64,000 bases of DNA, taken from assembly GCF_022664535.1 (NCBI RefSeq), contig NZ_JAKUJY010000001.1, positions 310,001 to 374,000 on the forward strand, read 5' to 3'. The DNA comes from Sphingobium trunci. GTDB taxonomy: Bacteria; Pseudomonadota; Alphaproteobacteria; Sphingomonadales; Sphingomonadaceae. Shown here piece after piece: positions 63,735 through 64,000 of this stretch. The notes under the pieces were generated by a model. The model was not told where the DNA came from. It worked only from the letters and a program-made list of their open reading frames with translations, and did not search any database. How positions within the stretch are numbered: position 1 is the first letter of the stretch; each line of letters starts with the position of its first letter. A program made the translations under genes and the position numbers.

Positions 63735-64000
63735 ATGAACACCCCAGCCGCCCCGACTTCGCATTTCTACACATCACTTCGGATGCGCCTGCATTATCTG
63801 GACTGGGGGAACAGTGCGGCACCCACGCTGATCCTGGTGCATGGCGGCTTCGACCATGCGCGCAGCTGGGACTGGGCGGCGCGGGTGCTGGCCAGGGATT
63901 ATCATGTGGTGGTGCCCGATCTGCGCGGCCATGGCGATAGCGCCTGGTCGGCCGAAGGCTCCTATATGATGGCCAATTTCGTCTATGACCTGGCCCAGTT
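63735..64000 (+). CDS. Alpha/beta hydrolase, 5' part only
   Basis: The first 88 codons are in the window. Typical alpha/beta-hydrolase N-terminus: LRMRLHYLDWGNSAAPTLIL, the oxyanion motif VHGGFDHARSW, WAARVLARDYHVVVPDLRGH and GHGDS. The nucleophile elbow lies beyond the right edge. ATG 63735 has AAGGA close upstream; ATG 63696 is in frame and also possible. The substrate cannot be told. A TTAACC core at 63609-63614 and an imperfect inverted repeat (CGTCAC/GTGACG, 63567-63595) lie in the 181 bp before it. Confidence 0.8.
   Translation, partial: MNTPAAPTSHFYTSLRMRLHYLDWGNSAAPTLILVHGGFDHARSWDWAARVLARDYHVVVPDLRGHGDSAWSAEGSYMMANFVYDLAQ

Overview
The window reads as chromosomal DNA of a high-GC alphaproteobacterium, most likely a sphingomonad (Sphingomonas/Sphingobium/Novosphingobium group). 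The evidence is a GcrA cell-cycle regulator next to parE, the split F0 operon atpI-atpB-atpE-atpF'-atpF (two b-type subunits), an alphaproteobacterial Tad/Cpa pilus locus, the ydbH-ynbE-ydbL trio and frequent GTG/TTG starts. The genus is inferred, not proven. I see no insertion sequence, prophage, CRISPR array or rRNA. One tRNA-Gly(CCC) is present.

Layout. 1-3.4 kb: nucleotide-sugar genes (wecC partial, wecB, divergent ugd with a tiny coupled membrane ORF). 3.4-7.2 kb: an ABC-2 permease, gcrA (TTG start), a strong terminator, and parE. 7.2-24.8 kb: a complete LapA/BapA-type adhesin system. A periplasmic LapG-like cysteine protease faces a minus-strand operon that runs giant adhesin (about 3294 aa), OmpA-like protein, TolC-like channel, LapB-like ABC exporter, SleB-type cell-wall hydrolase, HlyD-like adaptor. 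24.8-25.6 kb: a regulatory region with three TTAACCAT boxes (CtrA-type half-sites), several GAnTC sites and a compact three-way-junction RNA candidate followed by a terminator hairpin. 25.6-30.7 kb: a TPR protein, then a minus-strand cluster recO-leuB-metZ-apaG-lysR.

30.8-33.2 kb: a NarL-type two-component pair. 33.2-46 kb: a full Tad/Flp pilus operon (two flp pilins, cpaB, cpaC, small lipoprotein, tadG, two tadE-like genes, tadZ, tadA, tadB, tadC, tadD, a second TPR gene, prepilin peptidase), preceded by a 650-bp AT-rich promoter region. 46.6-49.2 kb: a DUF2569-like membrane protein and a second HisKA_3 kinase without an adjacent regulator. 49.3-55.5 kb: uvrC, a zinc alcohol dehydrogenase, a 22-bp-stem bidirectional terminator, and the F0 ATP synthase operon. 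55.6-64 kb: ydbL-ynbE-ydbH (envelope lipid homeostasis), radC, tRNA-Gly, a KdgK-type sugar kinase, a hybrid histidine kinase with duplicated PAS domains, and the start of an alpha/beta hydrolase.

Functional theme. Much of the window serves surface attachment: precursors for surface polysaccharide, a releasable giant adhesin with its secretion channel and protease, and a Tad pilus flanked by two related sensor kinases. The adhesin carries a PAAG site near residue 120, the kind of di-alanine motif cut by LapG proteases, which links the convergent protease gene to the operon. The most notable points for follow-up are the peptidoglycan hydrolase translated inside the secretion operon, the regulatory boxes and structured RNA candidate upstream of the adhesin, and the absence of a LapD-type receptor in the window.
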